From Ciona intestinalis (lineage: Eukaryota; Chordata; Ascidiacea; Phlebobranchia; Cionidae), in NCBI RefSeq assembly GCF_000224145.3, contig NW_004190416.2, positions 248,001 through 312,000 of the forward strand: 64,000 bases of DNA. Reading direction: 5' to 3'. The notes under the pieces are model-generated. The model was not told the DNA's origin, did not search any database, and saw only the letters and a program-made list of their open reading frames with translations. Made by a program: the position numbers and the translations under genes. Position 1 is the first letter of the stretch, and each line of letters begins with the position of its first letter. Shown piece after piece: positions 46,801 through 59,050 of this stretch.

Positions 46801-49800
46801 GACAATACTTAACTATTTACTTAACCAACTGGCTACACAGTTTCATTTACCAACATCTTATATAACCCGTATAATTTATGAAACAGCGTCTTTAAGCTGG
46901 TAATTTAATCAAGATCTTGTTACTACTTCCTTTACTTAAGGATGGCTGCTTACCAGATGTTTTAAACAAGTGTCTCTCTGTGTACAATACACTCAAAAGC
47001 ATTATATCACTACAAGGGATTTTAGTATGTAATATAATGCTAATATAATTAGAATATGTAATTTTAGACTGAAAATAGAAAAGGGAATAGAAAAGTTATG
47101 ATATGGATAATTGATTACCTGTTTGTCTAAAATAATTGTAACAACACGTTAAAAGTTTAAACTATTAAAAAAAATCATTACAATCAACCAAAATACCAAA
47201 TGCTAGTTTTATACAAACATAAATGTCCAAAACCCAACTTATATTTCTACAACTATTATTGTCACTCGTCTTAAAAAAAACAAATTCAAAAACTTTTCTG
47301 AAAATTTACAGATTATGACAAAACAATAAAAATGATGACAAAACAACAAGAAAACAATTCGGGAAAACAATCATAGTCATTATAATGAGTTGTATCAAAC
47401 TTTAAACAAACACAGAATTTAAATTAAAGTTCTTTAAAGCAACAAGACCAAAATATACTTCCTGTTCATACGTGCGTTAATTTTAAATTACTCATGAGAT
47501 GTCATTTTATATAACGTGTTGATAATTGTAATGCATTTACTCATAATAACAATTATGATGTCACAACACAAATGTTTTGCATAATTTAAACTTCTAATGT
47601 GATTCAAATCAAGACAATACTTTGTTGATTATTAGCATAGGTATATTAAGGGGGTTAGACATAGAACATCCGACTAAGAAATCTTCAAACTTTTTTGAAA
47701 CTAATGGGTAAATAAAACACAAGGCTCACATGCAGTCAATTAAATTAAAACTAAGTCGTTTAAAACGACTTCTAAAGTAATGTTTTAATTCCTATATATC
47801 AAAAATTGCGCAATATTTTGCAATCTATATTATCTCATATTCTCATATATACACAAAGCATGAATTAGTTTGCATTATGTTGATAAATACACAGATGAAT
47901 TTGCATTATGTTAATTAATTAATGTTGCAATCATTCAGCAAAATGCATATTGCAGCGTCCTTATATTAGGCTGTATTCTCGGTGCATATGCATATGCACA
48001 GACTTTCTGGTCAGTTTAAATAGAAACAGAACCTTAACTAAAGAGGTTTTAGTTTTTAATCTTGGGATATGTATACGGGCTGTAATGGTTGTATTGGAGA
48101 ATGTTTTTCAATATATATAGCAGGGTGGGAAAGATGGGACGTCGGGGAAGATGGGACATTGGGAAAGATTGGACATTTTTTATTCTACTTTTTCCTCCTT
48201 TTCGATAGTAAACAAAGAACATTTATAGAATTATAAAACCGTGCCTTTACGACTCCCAAGGGCTGTTGTTAATTGTTTAAAACACGATCAAGATATTTGA
48301 ATGTTATGTGCTAAAGGTGTCCCATCTTCCCCCACCTTACTATAATACAAACCATTTTAAAATATTTGAAAAACCCTTACATAAACTCTATCTACAGATA
48401 GAAAACGGTTTTCTCAAAGTTCGATATTACGACTTACAGCCAGGTGTATATAGTGCACAGGTGAGTTATTACATCATAAAACAATTCTTCACAAACCTCA
48501 CATATGTAAACTGCCAGGCATGGTGTAAGTGTCTATATTTCGGACATAATATTTATGTAGGGGCAAAATGGGACATGTCGGGAAAAATGGGATAAACGTG
48601 TTAATGGTCTTAACCCCTAACCCACCGTAGTATAGTTACCTTTGTCACTTATATGTATATGCTTTTAAATTACCTATATAATATATATATACTTCTGTCA
48701 ATTTGTAAGAGTAACACATTTTAATATGTTTAATAAGATATCTATGTTCAGGTGCGAGAAATTCGACAGGATGTCGATTTACCGAGTCACATGCACGACA
48801 AGTCACGCAACATCACGTTATTTGCCGACGCAGTGTACGGAGAATATGAAACATTCACAGTTCCCTACCCATATGCGACAACACAGACAACAAGTATGTG
48901 CCATAATAAGAATATTAATGTGTTTTGAGAATTTGGTAATCTACGAAAACCTAACAGATAAAAATCAAGTCCAACCAATTGTTATATAGGAGATAAATAT
49001 TTCGTGTAAATGATTTACTGACTATAATAGATACATATAAATAACGACTGTTTGTTTTGTAATGTAGTAGGGTGGGGGAAGATGGGACACCTTTTCAATC
49101 TATTTTAAACATTCAAAGAATTAAACTGCATCCTCGCGACCCCATAGACCGTTTTTAAATGTTTAAAACACAATTAGAATATTTGGATTTTATGTGCTAA
49201 ATGTGTCCCGTCTTCCCCCACAATAATATATTAGTTTTTGTTCATATCCAGTTTTTTCAACATTTTTCTTAAGTAGTTTTTACTCCTAACAGGTTTTTAC
49301 AACTGTCAATTTGCTGCTAATTCCTTCTCTTTGTTGTTTAAATTAATATGATCTTATTACTGTATTCAAACTGATAAATAAAATTTAATTTGTTTTTTAG
49401 CTTAAATAAGTTTTTGACAATATTTGTACTATAAGTAATATTATTTTTATAAACAACAAACAATTTACCCTCAGTGTTATATACATCATGCTGGTAACAG
49501 ATTTTATCGATTAAATGTCAAAAAAATCGAAATAATCGTTCGTTTCTCGTTACATGCTTCACATAACGGATTAATTATTTATAGCTATGGCTCTAACAGT
49601 GGGCGTGCCAGTGTCGTTACTTCTAGCAATCTTAGCAATCCTGGCTATTGGAAGTCTTTACTTATGGAAAGCTGGTAAGTTATAGGCAACAAACCTGGGG
49701 TGGCAGGGTGGGCAGGTATACCCTAGAATTTTCTGCACAAGTAAACTTTATGTAACTGAATGAATGAATATAACTTGCTTTAATCCTCGTGTGGCCGGAA

Positions 49801-52800
49801 AACTGTTATAACCAGGTTCACACCTTATGCCAGCTTACAAGTTACCATGTATGTAACTTTGTGGGTGATTATTATAACAACAAAGTTGGATTTATTGCCC
49901 AGAAATGGCTATCCCTGCCTTCCCTGTGTTTGAAAAGTTTAGAGCCTACAGATTGGCTTAAAAACCTGTGCAATTAAAATTAAATATTCTGTGACAAAAT
50001 AGACAACGTTTTAAAGTGCTGAGTTACGAATTAGTGACAGATATAATATTTACGAGCTGGGATACCAAGAAATTCCATGTTTTATTTTCACTCCCCAACC
50101 CCTTGCTGAGAATTGAATTAAATTGAAATATTGGATCCATTGTTACATCACATACGCCTGTGTTGCCCAATAATGATGTTTGTTTACATCACTGAATGAA
50201 GAGTTCTAGTATTTTATGCTTGAGTAACTTTAAAACCTGACTCACTACTAAAACACTCAGCCATTATTAGCTGGTGCTTTAAAATGCATCCAAAATTCCT
50301 TTCTAAATTCTTAGATATATATATCATACAAGTATAAACTTTTTAGGAATATTACAATGCAGAACCACAATAAACTGAAAAGTCGTAAACTCTTTAAAAC
50401 TTGGGTTATGACCCATCATCTCTGGCATAAATTTCATGGCATGCAATGCTATAGGATTTCACCCATATAGAATAGAATGTGCATATTCAATGTTGAGGTA
50501 ATGGACCAACCCTGGCCTAAATCCCAGGCCCAATGGCATGAAACACTGTAGTACCTCGCCCATATAGAATAGAATGTGCATATACAATGTTGGGGTAATG
50601 TGCTAACTCTGGCTCGAATACCAAGTTCCATTGTGCGCCGGGCTGTAAGATTTCACCCATACAGAAAAAGCCTTAAATGGGCTGTACCTTTTATAATTTA
50701 CAGCCCATTTATGACAAAAACTTCACCTATTTATGATAGAAACACTTTAACACCAGCTTTAATTTACAGGCCATTGTGGAATAGCACGAAGTTACATGCC
50801 TGGTTCAATGATTAAATGGTTAGACTCACAAACTGTCGGCTCCATGCTCATGAGAAGTAGAAACGTCTTGTTGGTTTGGCAGAATGATGTTAGGTCTACA
50901 GAACTGCAGGAAAAACATGCAGAAGTTATAAGGTGTGTGAATATGTAACTTATTTATAAATGAATGTAACTTGTTTATCCTTGCATGGCGGGGCAACAAC
51001 AGTTGTTATAACAATGGTGTTCTGTTTCAAACACCTTGTGCCCGCTTACAAGTTGCCACATTGGTAACTTTCTGGGTGATTAATTTTTTGAAGATTTTTT
51101 TATTTTTGTGCTGACAATTTAAACAACCCATTAGTGACCACTGCTTGGAGCAATTGCTTGTTAAGGTGGTTTGGGGTTTGCTTCTTAACCATAACGTATT
51201 GGCATTTGGGGGGGGGTTAATAAAGGGGCCCCTTTTTCCCCCCCCCAAAAAAAAAAAATTTTTTACTTTACAGAAGTTGTTAAAAACCTAATGGTCACTT
51301 ATGGGACTTCCAAATTGTAAGCCATATGAAAAAAAATAAAATATACCATTTGGATCAGTTTTATTTAAACAAAACTTTATTTAAATAAAACAAATATACA
51401 AAAATTTGCAATCAAGTCTAATTCCCCCCACTTTCCATGCACTTATGCCCATTTGATTATTTAAAGATCAGAAAAAAATGGTTTATCATTGCAATCCACA
51501 TTCATAAATGTGGCTTTTATGAATAAAATACAAATATAACTGGTAGCCATATTTTATGTTTTAACATTTTTGTTTAAATTTAAACTTCTCATTAAAAAGT
51601 GGTTTACCAATAAATTAATATTTAAATTTTTCTTCCCCAACTTTAATTATATTGCAATTATGGGAATGTAATTCAAATCTTATTATGCAACAATAGGCCT
51701 TTGTGGTGTTGTTAGGTAACAATAGAGATCATATAATAACAAGTCACTGCCCGACAATTGCCAGGTGCGTTCTATACGTGATAGCTTGTCGCCATAAATA
51801 ATAATTTCCAATAAAAATAATAGAAATAATAAAAGCTTAAGAACATTTGGGTTAAGTGACCTTTAGTAACCTCTGTTGCGGCCCAAAACGTGAGAATTAT
51901 ATTGTGGGTGAAAGTAAATCATGGCAACTAATCGTGACGCAACTTTGGATTGTCGCAACTTGACTCATTAACTACTTTGGAGAAACTTAAATTCGTGAGA
52001 TTTTTAAAGAAAAACAAATTCCTGTGGTTTTGGATGGCAGACGCTTCACCAAACTATAAACACAGATGTTTAATCACTTTTCAAAATGTTAATTAAAACA
52101 AAACATGTTTCCAAATTTAAGTGAAGTTGCATTTAACCTAACTGTCCTAACAACAGAACAATGTTTTAGTTGTTTTAACATAATATGACTATAATTATAC
52201 CGTTGAGTATAACCATTACTATTATAAATACGGGGTTTAACAGCAAAAGGAAATTCTTTGAAACACGCAGGAAATAAAAGCAATTTTACAAAAAAGTAGC
52301 AATTCAAAAATTTTGCCGTTTTTTAATCCTATTGAATTTTTGATCCGATTTACGCATAACTTTGTTTCTCAATGTAAACACAGACATCATATAATACCCA
52401 CAGGCATTTTGCTGCTTATCTACGGAGTGTTTGCGGTCTCAACATTATACTTGATGTCTACGAAGAACCTCAGCTGATCTCTGCCGCCTCCATGTGGATG
52501 CAAAACTCGTTTGAACAAGCGGAGTTCGTGTTGTTTATTTGTCCCCATTATAACGTGGACGAATATAAAGACAAATCAGTTGGGGTGGTTGGTGATTTTG
52601 GTAACGCTTTCAGGTGGGTTTTTCTCAGTGAATGTTACCATTTTTTTATTTTTACAAAGATTTTAGGCATATTATTTGCAGCCAATGTTTAAAACACATG
52701 AAGTTTTTCACGCAATACTTTAGGGTTTATGCCATAGTTGGCTCATTACCCAAAGTTAAAGGCTTTGTGTTATTGCTTTTAGGTTGGTTTATGTCTTTGG

Positions 52801-54941
52801 ATTTTGTTAATATTTTCATTGTAGAGTGAATTTATTCTTATAATTTATAATAGATATTACACTGATTAGAGTTATTTAGTTTCTTTTTTAATATTTTTAA
52901 ATCCAATTTTCGCTATTTCTAGATTTCCTAATAGATTATTAATTTTGGATCCCTGCTACAATTACAAATATATTTGAATATTGTGTTCAAAAAGGATACT
53001 TTATGTCTGTGCATTAAATGTTTTTTACACAAATTTTTGTTTGTTTTTTTCACCTTCTCACAACCTCATAACCCCCATTATTATGTCACAGATACATGGA
53101 AAACCAAATCCGCGACAAAAAACGTTACGTCACGGTGCTGTTGCCCTATGCTGACATCGAGTGTTGGCAAACAAACAAATGGTTACAAAATATGACGAGA
53201 GTTTATAAAATAATGGACCAAATCGAAGATCTATATTTCCACATACAAGGTGAGGAAATAAAGTGAATTTAATTTTATAAAAATACATATTCTGTTGTAT
53301 ATGGTTACGTTCCTGTATTAATAATAGTTTCTTTAATCCTATATGAAAGAATAGCCTATTCTGTTTTATATGGATACGTTCCTATAAAATTAAAAAAATT
53401 GATTTGTCTCTTTTATGGTAGCTGAATTAAATACATTAAACTTTATGAAAAACTATTCTGTTCTATATTGACAGGTTTCTATTTTATAATAATAACTTTT
53501 GTTAGTTTCCTCATTCTATATAAAAAGATATTCAGTTCTATATGGATAAGGTTCTTCCTTAAATATTGACTTTTATTTCTCTCTTCAATTACAGAAGCAG
53601 AGATTAATTAATATTAGTACAAAAATGATATAGTGACAAAACAACAGTTAGATTCCAAATAAATTTCTAATAAATTTTCTAAATAAATAAAGTAAATACA
53701 GCTGCTTTCTAAATAAAGTTAAGGCCTTATATTGTGCAAGTCAAATGGGGCCTTTTTAACCCCTAGCAGTCTGTATTATAGAATAATCAATAAACCTAAT
53801 ATGTTTTATTTCCCACTAACCAGAACGCTCCAAGCTGAATTTCTCTGGTCGTCACACGGTGGAGTATGTGAGCAAGGCAGATTACGTTCGAACGAAAGAA
53901 GGTCGAGCGTTTCGTGAAGCTGTGTTGAGATTCCGTGATGTCATGAATCAACCTATTGTGATGGAAGAAACAACTGAAGTGGAAGGTTTGTCATGTCATA
54001 AGCCATATAGTGATGTCATAAGCCATATAGTGATGTCATAAGTGATATTGTGAAGTTTAAACTTGTTAGGCAATATATGAATATGTTTGTGTGTATGGGA
54101 GAAATTATAGTGTTGCACTAAAAATTGGCCAGGAAAAATTCAAGAGGTAAAAGAGTTGGTTCAAGTTAGACATAGAACCCAGTGTGTTGGGGCAATAGAC
54201 TTATTTTCTATGTTTTATATGTGCCACGCTAAAGACCCTAATTTTATAGATCTAGTTGTTCAATGTTTACTAATTAATTTAGTGCAGATAAACCCAGCAA
54301 TGCCTGTCCACCCTGCCACCCAAGGTTTTGAACCTATGCCCATTACTTAAAGATAAGACAATGGTTTAAGCATGTTAAACCATATTTTACCTAATTATCC
54401 ATCATAGAGTCTGATGCCCCCGCCAAGCGCATTGCAAAAGGGCTTTAATTACAAACAAATGCCTGACAGCAACACCACATATATTATCTTTTCTAATAAC
54501 TGGTCCTATATCTTATATTTTACCTTGTCATTTATCACAGAGTCTGATGCTCCCGACGAGCAAGAGCAGATCTCGATGCTTATGATTGACATTATACCCC
54601 CCCAACCTCTACCACCACCGTGTGGTCAAACCGATCGTTCGATCCATCTTGCTCCACCACCCCCACTAGTGGAAAAACCTGAGGAAGAAATACGATTAAT
54701 CAACGCAGGATTAACTAACGTAGAACCGTGCCCCTTTCATCGTGAGGGGTATTTCCCTAGTTACCCCCATTCACAACAAGCACCCACAACTTTTTTGGAA
54801 GTACCCGAGCAACCCTTGGAACAAAACATAACTTCATCTGACCCGGACTTAAGCTGCGAGATAAACTTAAGAGACTCGGTGGGATCAGCATGCGAGATGC
54901 CGTTTAGAACAGACAGTGGTTTCGGATCGATAAAAGTTTGA
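37809..54941 (+). CDS. Interleukin-17 receptor-like protein with SEFIR domain
   Basis: Seventeen exons: 37809-37994, 39090-39150, 39908-40086, 40517-40606, 41381-41501, 42484-42522, 43280-43467, 43978-44122, 45113-45297, 48398-48460, 48752-48893, 49585-49674, 50770-50932, 52404-52613, 53092-53249, 53824-53985, 54541-54941; 860 residues, all phases closed. Signal peptide 1-20; a Cys-bearing extracellular region with fibronectin-III-like stretches (EYTVEIRSLP, LQPGVYSAQV); membrane span about 470-492 (SLLLAILAILAIGSLYLW); SEFIR domain about 528-680 starting RNVLLVWQNDVRSTELQEKH, with ILDVYEEPQ and FVLFICPHYN; a Pro-rich cytoplasmic tail. SEFIR domains of IL-17 receptors bind Act1/TRAF3IP2 by homotypic contact to signal to NF-kB and MAPK. 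Which vertebrate IL17R it is orthologous to cannot be settled here. Confidence 0.93.
39171..39360. mobile_element. Foldback MITE, near full length
   Basis: ACTGGGGGGCAAGATGGGAC begins it and GTCCCATTTTCCCCCACCCT ends it. All core blocks are present, so at about 190 bp it is one of the best copies in the window. It is intronic, 21 bases after the exon ending at 39150. Confidence 0.85.
39506..39615. repeat. 55 bp tandem duplication
   Basis: Two adjacent essentially identical 55-base units, 39506-39560 and 39561-39615, each beginning GTTGAATACAGATCCTCAAG. It is followed by a second short local repeat of CAATGAGAAAAACACAAT. A third, diverged GCAGTTGAATA occurs at about 39719. Confidence 0.9.
40798..40888. 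repeat. Complex foldback hairpin, ~91 bases
   Basis: Outer arms TTTCGCAGAC (40798) and GTCTGCGAAA (40879) pair exactly. Inside are GCTTCTGT/ACAGAAGC and a TTTACA/TGTAAA pair. It is intronic in the IL-17 receptor-like gene, between exons ending 40606 and starting 41381. Confidence 0.6.
41561..41689. mobile_element. Short hAT-type MITE with 8 bp target-site duplication
   Basis: 129 bases with inverted ends CAGTGGTGCAGCCAGG and (reverse complement of the right end) CAGTGGCGCAGGCGG. It is flanked on both sides by the perfect direct repeat GTTAGCTT (41553-41560 and 41690-41697). An 8 bp duplication with CAGTGG-type ends is typical of hAT elements. It has no coding capacity. Confidence 0.88.
43575..43855. 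repeat. Dispersed repeat: CATTGGGCAAAACACTTAGC / AAGTGGTCACTAAATGGGTT units
   Basis: Two diverged units (about 43575-43665 and 43790-43855) share TGTGTCATTGGGC / TGTGTCCTTGAGC, a CAAGTGGTCACTAAATGGG or CCAGTGGTCACTAATGGG block, and GGGTTGT. Related stretches occur near 51125-51180, 55960-56025 and, reversed, 63905-63960. Confidence 0.65.
43898..43955 (+). mobile_element. SINE-tail fragment
   Basis: CACCCACAAAGTAACATGCG, GTAACTCGTAAGCTGGCACG and AGGTGTTAAACC; the 3' half is missing. It ends 22 bases before the exon at 43978. Confidence 0.65.
45320..45930. repeat. ~95 bp repeats with CTATATGGGTGAGGT / GGCCAGAATTGGCCC units
   Basis: Several imperfect units in both orientations. Each has a TATATGGGTGAGGT or TACCCATATAGAATAGAA block, an ATTGTATATGTATG-type link, and a GCCAGAGTTGGCCCATTAC or GGGCGAACTCTGGC block. 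Related clusters occur at 50400-50660, 55140-55215, 56035-56108 and 61255-61315. Confidence 0.7.
48121..48344. mobile_element. Foldback MITE with triplicated end motif
   Basis: Inverted relative to the copy at 39171. The left end carries three successive versions of GGGGAAGATGGGAC (48122-48175) before the TTTTTATTCTACTTTTTCC block, and it ends GTGTCCCATCTTCCCCCACC. It ends only 53 bases before the exon at 48398. Confidence 0.8.
49065..49230. mobile_element. Foldback MITE (GGGGAAGATGGGAC family)
   Basis: TAGTAGGGTGGGGGAAGATG at the left and GTGTCCCGTCTTCCCCCACA at the right. The core runs in the same sense as 48121 (CTCGCGACCCCATAGACCGT). It lacks the stretch with TAGTAAACAAAGAAC. Confidence 0.85.
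49755..49872 (-). mobile_element. SINE-tail repeat
   Basis: Reverse copy: CTGAATGAATGAATATAACT, AATCCTCGTGTGGCCGG, ACACCTTATGCCAGCTTACA and ATGTAACTTTGTGGGTGATT. Confidence 0.7.
50400..50660. repeat. Tandem ~95 bp units, ACCCATATAGAATAGAATGT family
   Basis: Three head-to-tail units, each with CACCCATATAGAATAGAATG, TGCATAT(A/T)CAATGTTG, GGTAATG and CCAACCCTGGCCTAAATCC or variant. The second and third differ by few bases. It is intronic, upstream of the exon at 50770. Confidence 0.75.
50958..51085 (-). mobile_element. SINE-tail repeat
   Basis: Reverse copy with AATGAATGTAACTTGTTTAT, CCTTGCATGGCGGGGCAAC, ACACCTTGTGCCCGCTTACA and GTAACTTTCTGGGTGATTAA. Confidence 0.7.
51205..51266. repeat. Clustered homopolymers of all four bases
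   Basis: Within about 60 bases there are runs of G (9), GGGGCCCC, T, C (about 10), A (12) and T (6). Such a cluster is unlike the rest of the window and may be low-quality read sequence. Confidence 0.7.
53990..54048. repeat. ~20 bp minisatellite, GTCATAAGCCATATAGTGAT
   Basis: Two perfect units plus a partial third, just downstream of the exon ending at 53985. Confidence 0.85.
54400..54448 (+). pseudogene. Duplicate acceptor and start of terminal exon of IL-17 receptor-like gene
   Basis: CATCATAG then AGTCTGATGCCCCCG at 54402-54422 copies the real acceptor and exon start at 54533-54556 (TATCACAG then AGTCTGATGCTCCCG). Splicing here would give ESDAPAKRIAKGL and a stop at 54446-54448, in place of the 134-residue tail. 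It may be a relic or a short-tail isoform. Confidence 0.65.
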
Positions 54942-56127
54942 AAAAAATAGTCGAAAAATTGGAAGTTCAAAATAAGTATCAAGTGAAACAAATTCAGCAT
55001 ATTCGTTCAAGTGGTGGCGTGTAGATAACTTTGAAACTGAAAGTTCAAGTTCAAGTTCAGATACTGAATATTGGATTTGTGGGGTTTTATACCGTCTATA
55101 AAAACTAATAATGCATTTGAATATTGCCTACACAGTTCTATTCTATATGGGTGAGGTCCTTTCAGCGAGGCGCGCCATGGGACCTGGGATGTAGGCTAGA
55201 GTTGGCAAGTTGGCCCAAACCAATGTGAGATATTTTTGAAAAATTAGAAATAATGAGATTAATATTTAGATAATTGGACAAAATGTTGGTATTATTTCAA
55301 AAATTGTAGTTTTCTTTTGAAAATACATATTATAACGTCTCGTTTTAACTAATATTTAAAATATTTGAGTTACGTAGTAAAATAACCTGCAATATTATTC
55401 CTAAACTTTTAACAAAGTTTAAAATATTAGTTTTAGGTTTCAGAGAACAAATGTATGTAGTTATTGTTCAAAATAAGACAACTTGTAAAGTGCAATTGAG
55501 ATTAAAGATGCAAAATACATAATTTACTGATATTTTTTCACTGCATTTCGTTCCCATTAACTCAAGTTCATGCCCAATTATTTATTTTCGAGAAAATTCT
55601 TTCTTTTAAAAATTCTGCTAATTTTTCGGTTCCACCTCGATTATTAGTTCATTGTTACTATTGTTCTATTGTCAAATAATCGCCGTTCTTTCATTTTATT
55701 ATTTTCTTTTTCTTAAATTTCTGTTTCCGTGCGGTACAACAAATAATTTGATGACGTGTCAACTATGACGTAATATTCTAGGTTTGTGACGTAATAAAGA
55801 GTTCCATTTTCCCCATTGTTATTTTGCGCATAATACACGGTGATGTCATAATGGTGCTGCAGTGTTTACAGTTGTAATAAGAAGAAGGCAACTACTAAAG
55901 TGTTGCCAGTGAAAAAAATAAAAAGTTAGGCAGGTAACACTGCTATAGACACTGATATGCGTATGTGTCGTTTGGTAGGACGCTTAACGGTCATTGCTTC
56001 AACCAAGTGGTCACTGATAGGTTGTAGCACCTGGGTGCCAGGAGTAAAATGAGCTAACTCTGGCCTAAACCGTATTGCGTGCCATGCTATAGTGCCTTAC
56101 CCCGGTCAAATAAAACACAGCCAAATG

Positions 56128-56200
56128 TGTCTGGGGTACAACGGTCGAATGCTTGCCTTGCAACTATAGGATTACAAGTTCGAGCCTCACAGTCGCAATT
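56128..56200 (+). mobile_element. Second tRNA-like SINE fragment
   Basis: GGGGTACAACGGTCGAATGC followed by GCAACTATAGGATTACAAGT and TCGAGCCTC resembles a tRNA A box to B box arrangement, but differs from the 24211 head. It is probably a different SINE family. No paired acceptor stem is visible. Confidence 0.4.
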
Positions 56201-57140
56201 AAAAGCCGCAACGTCCATAAAGGTTTTGGTTTGGGCTTCCCTAGCATTGTTTTATTATAACCGTGGCTGGATTTTCAGGATCGGAGCTTGTGAAATTACT
56301 GGTTATTTTAAATAAAAAGCAATCACATTTATTGCCGTTTTTTATAAAAAAAATCCCCGCGACTCGAAAAAAAAGGTTGTTGGTTGTTAATAACACGGTT
56401 AGAAAATATGGGATTTAGGTACTGAACTAACGGTATCCATCTTACCCCACAGTACTATATATATATTCACAAACATTATTTGCATGAATAATTTGAGAAC
56501 ACGAATGACGTGAAAAACTGGATTATCACCAAACAAACGTGAAGGGTTACAAGAAACTCGTGATAACATATCTAATACATGAAAGTATTCAGTTTCCTAA
56601 CTACGACCTTATGTATCAATTGATACCCTTGCGATTTTGTTCACTGACGTGAGATTTCGGATCGGGCTTTTGTGCGCTGAAAGACGGGATGTTTAGCCTC
56701 CAAACACGGCGAATGATTTCTGAAACTCCCGATGTATGCCGACGCGAGTCTGTCTCATTTTTGTTGACTGTAAACATAAGAATATGAACTCAATACCTTC
56801 AGTAGCGTTACGTGGCCTTTATGATACACTTGATAAACGAGCTTATTTAAACGTACAGTTTTACTAGCTATAAGAGCAAACCTAATACGAAAATTATGTT
56901 TTAAACTATGACGTTTAATAAAGTGGTGCTGGAAATCTGTCTCAAAACAAAAATCAGGAGTATAAGAAGGTTCAGAATCACCGAGTTAAAGGCTTAGAAA
57001 ATAAATACAAAAGTAAATACGAAGGACAATAAAATTAATAAGAAATTACACCGTATTTAACTCATTGCATAGGTTTGATAGGTTTTTGTTGCGGCTAAGA
57101 TATTTTGATAAGCCGACTGATTTGATTTGTGTTTTATGTA

Positions 57141-57231
57141 TATAGTAGGGTGGGGGAAGATGGGACACCTTTGACACATAATAGCAATATATCTCTGATC
57201 CATGTTTTAAACAATGAAACCACAGTCTTTG
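57141..57231. mobile_element. Foldback MITE cut by assembly gap
   Basis: TATAGTAGGGTGGGGGAAGA, TGGGACACCTTTGACACATA and CATGTTTTAAACAATGAA, then N. The gap therefore lies inside a high-copy repeat, which explains the assembly break. Confidence 0.85.
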
Positions 57232-57281
57232 NNNNNNNNNNNNNNNNNNNNNNNNNNNNNNNNNNNNNNNNNNNNNNNNNN
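57232..57281. other. Assembly gap (50 N)
   Basis: Fifty unknown bases inside a MITE copy. No MITE right end is visible directly after it, so true missing sequence may be longer than 50. Confidence 0.99.
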
Positions 57282-59050
57282 TAGTAAAGATTGGTTGAGT
57301 TTGTATGGTAGTTTATTGCAGACTCTTTAAAACTCTTTAGGTAGTCAAAACAGTAGAAAAGTGTATCCAGGTACCAATGTAACCTGCCTAAGTGTACCGC
57401 CATACTTTCACTAATTAAAAGTACGTTAAGGCTCGAAACAAGCGTTATAAAGACTCGTTTTGCCGCTATATTTATTATTATTACTTTGTTTCAATGTATT
57501 TCTTGGAACATATTCTAATAATAATAACTGTTTGCTCGGTTATCTAAAAGTGTGGATATTATATGAGCATAGATACAGCGAACAGTAATGGTAAAACGAA
57601 AGACTTTATGGCGCACTAAAGGATTACTGTAATCGAAAAGACAAGTAGTTATATTAGGCAGATTGCGCATTCGTATAAGCCAGACATGGCTTTGTTTCGG
57701 TTGTTTTACACTGGTAGCACTTGTATCTATTCGTCACAACCACAATTGTTCTTACGTTCGAGAATATCTCAAGAACCATTGTGACGTACACCACATAGAT
57801 AATGAGATTCTAAAACCGTATTCTAGAACGCAGTGCATTCAGGTGCAAAGTAATTTGATTGGGTATTGGTCGAGTAAAGAGGTCGCGTATAAAGGTCGAT
57901 ATTACTAATGAGACCTTCATTTCACGTTGCGAGTGAAAAGGGACCAATTTGGAGCATTATTGGCCGCGATATAAGCATAGGAAATTAATATAGCTTGGTT
58001 CTTTTATGCTTAACGTTGTTTTGGCCTGTTTCCGAGTCCAGTATTCATACAGTAACTTGGTTACTATTCATCAAATGTTGTTTTGGCGTAGCGTAAGTAT
58101 GCTTCCAGTTAAAGATTCGCAGTCTGTTGGTAGTTTATGCGATTCTTCGACATAATTTATAGTTATCGTACACAGACCCCCCTGATTACGAGTTTATTAA
58201 ACTGTCGGTGTAAAAGAGGTTACTCTATTCACCAGCACGTTACTGTTCGAAGCATCTGCTGATCATGAGTTTAGTATCCAGATAGCAACCATAGGGTATA
58301 CTGTCCACCAAGTTACTATCTGAAACTTGTTCACTTATCTGTGTAAATCTGCTTTGTATAGTCAGCGTATATATTCAAATATATATTAAAATAACAAATC
58401 TTATACGCGCTTCATTACCCTCAGCATGCGACGTTGCAAAGCTATTTCGATATGAATTTATTATTGACGTTTTAAAAACCCGCGTAGGTTAACGTGCGTA
58501 TCTAAAGCTTCACTTGACGTTAGTTTAGAAATACACTAAGTACTCGGTATGCATTAAAAGTATCTAAATGTACTTTGTAATAAACCATGTACCGTTGGTA
58601 TATAAGCAGAAAGGGTAGGTCGTACTTTGCTTATTTGTAAGATATGCCTATTTCATATGGCTGTTTAATACAGCAGCAAGAATTTAAATTATGTTGCTGC
58701 GATTTTTAGAAAAACAGGTTATAAGCTTGTTAAAGCCTTTTAAAAGTTTTGAAATTTATTTAATTTATAAGCTATTGAATTTAGTTTTTAAAATGCTATC
58801 TGTGAGTGTTGGTTATGTAAAGATTAAATTATAACGCAACCATAATAACACATATAGATGTAGTCGTATAGTGTTTCTCAATCGCTGCCTCAGTTATTAA
58901 GGTGGTCCGTGTTTTTATTTATCTTTTTCGTATATAGATGTACTGTAAACAGCTGTTGTTAAATTGTTATGGTAGAGTTCTGGTAGGCGCCTGAAAAGAC
59001 GAGGTTAAATGTCGAATACTATTCATATTATGAATTGGTACGTATATAGG

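Larger units (their letters stand above)
45298..48397. other. 3.1 kb intron of IL-17 receptor-like gene: content
   Basis: Contains the ~95 bp repeat cluster, long AT-rich sequence, and a MITE at 48121-48344. An open frame at 46010-46234 has a Lys/Phe-rich composition expected of AT-rich DNA and no recognisable domain. No missing exon is needed: phases on both sides are 0. Confidence 0.65.

Noticed and set aside
57663..57908. Secreted 81-residue protein
   Set aside because: The apparent hydrophobic leader needs a non-ATG start and overlaps other frames of equal length; no homology recognised.
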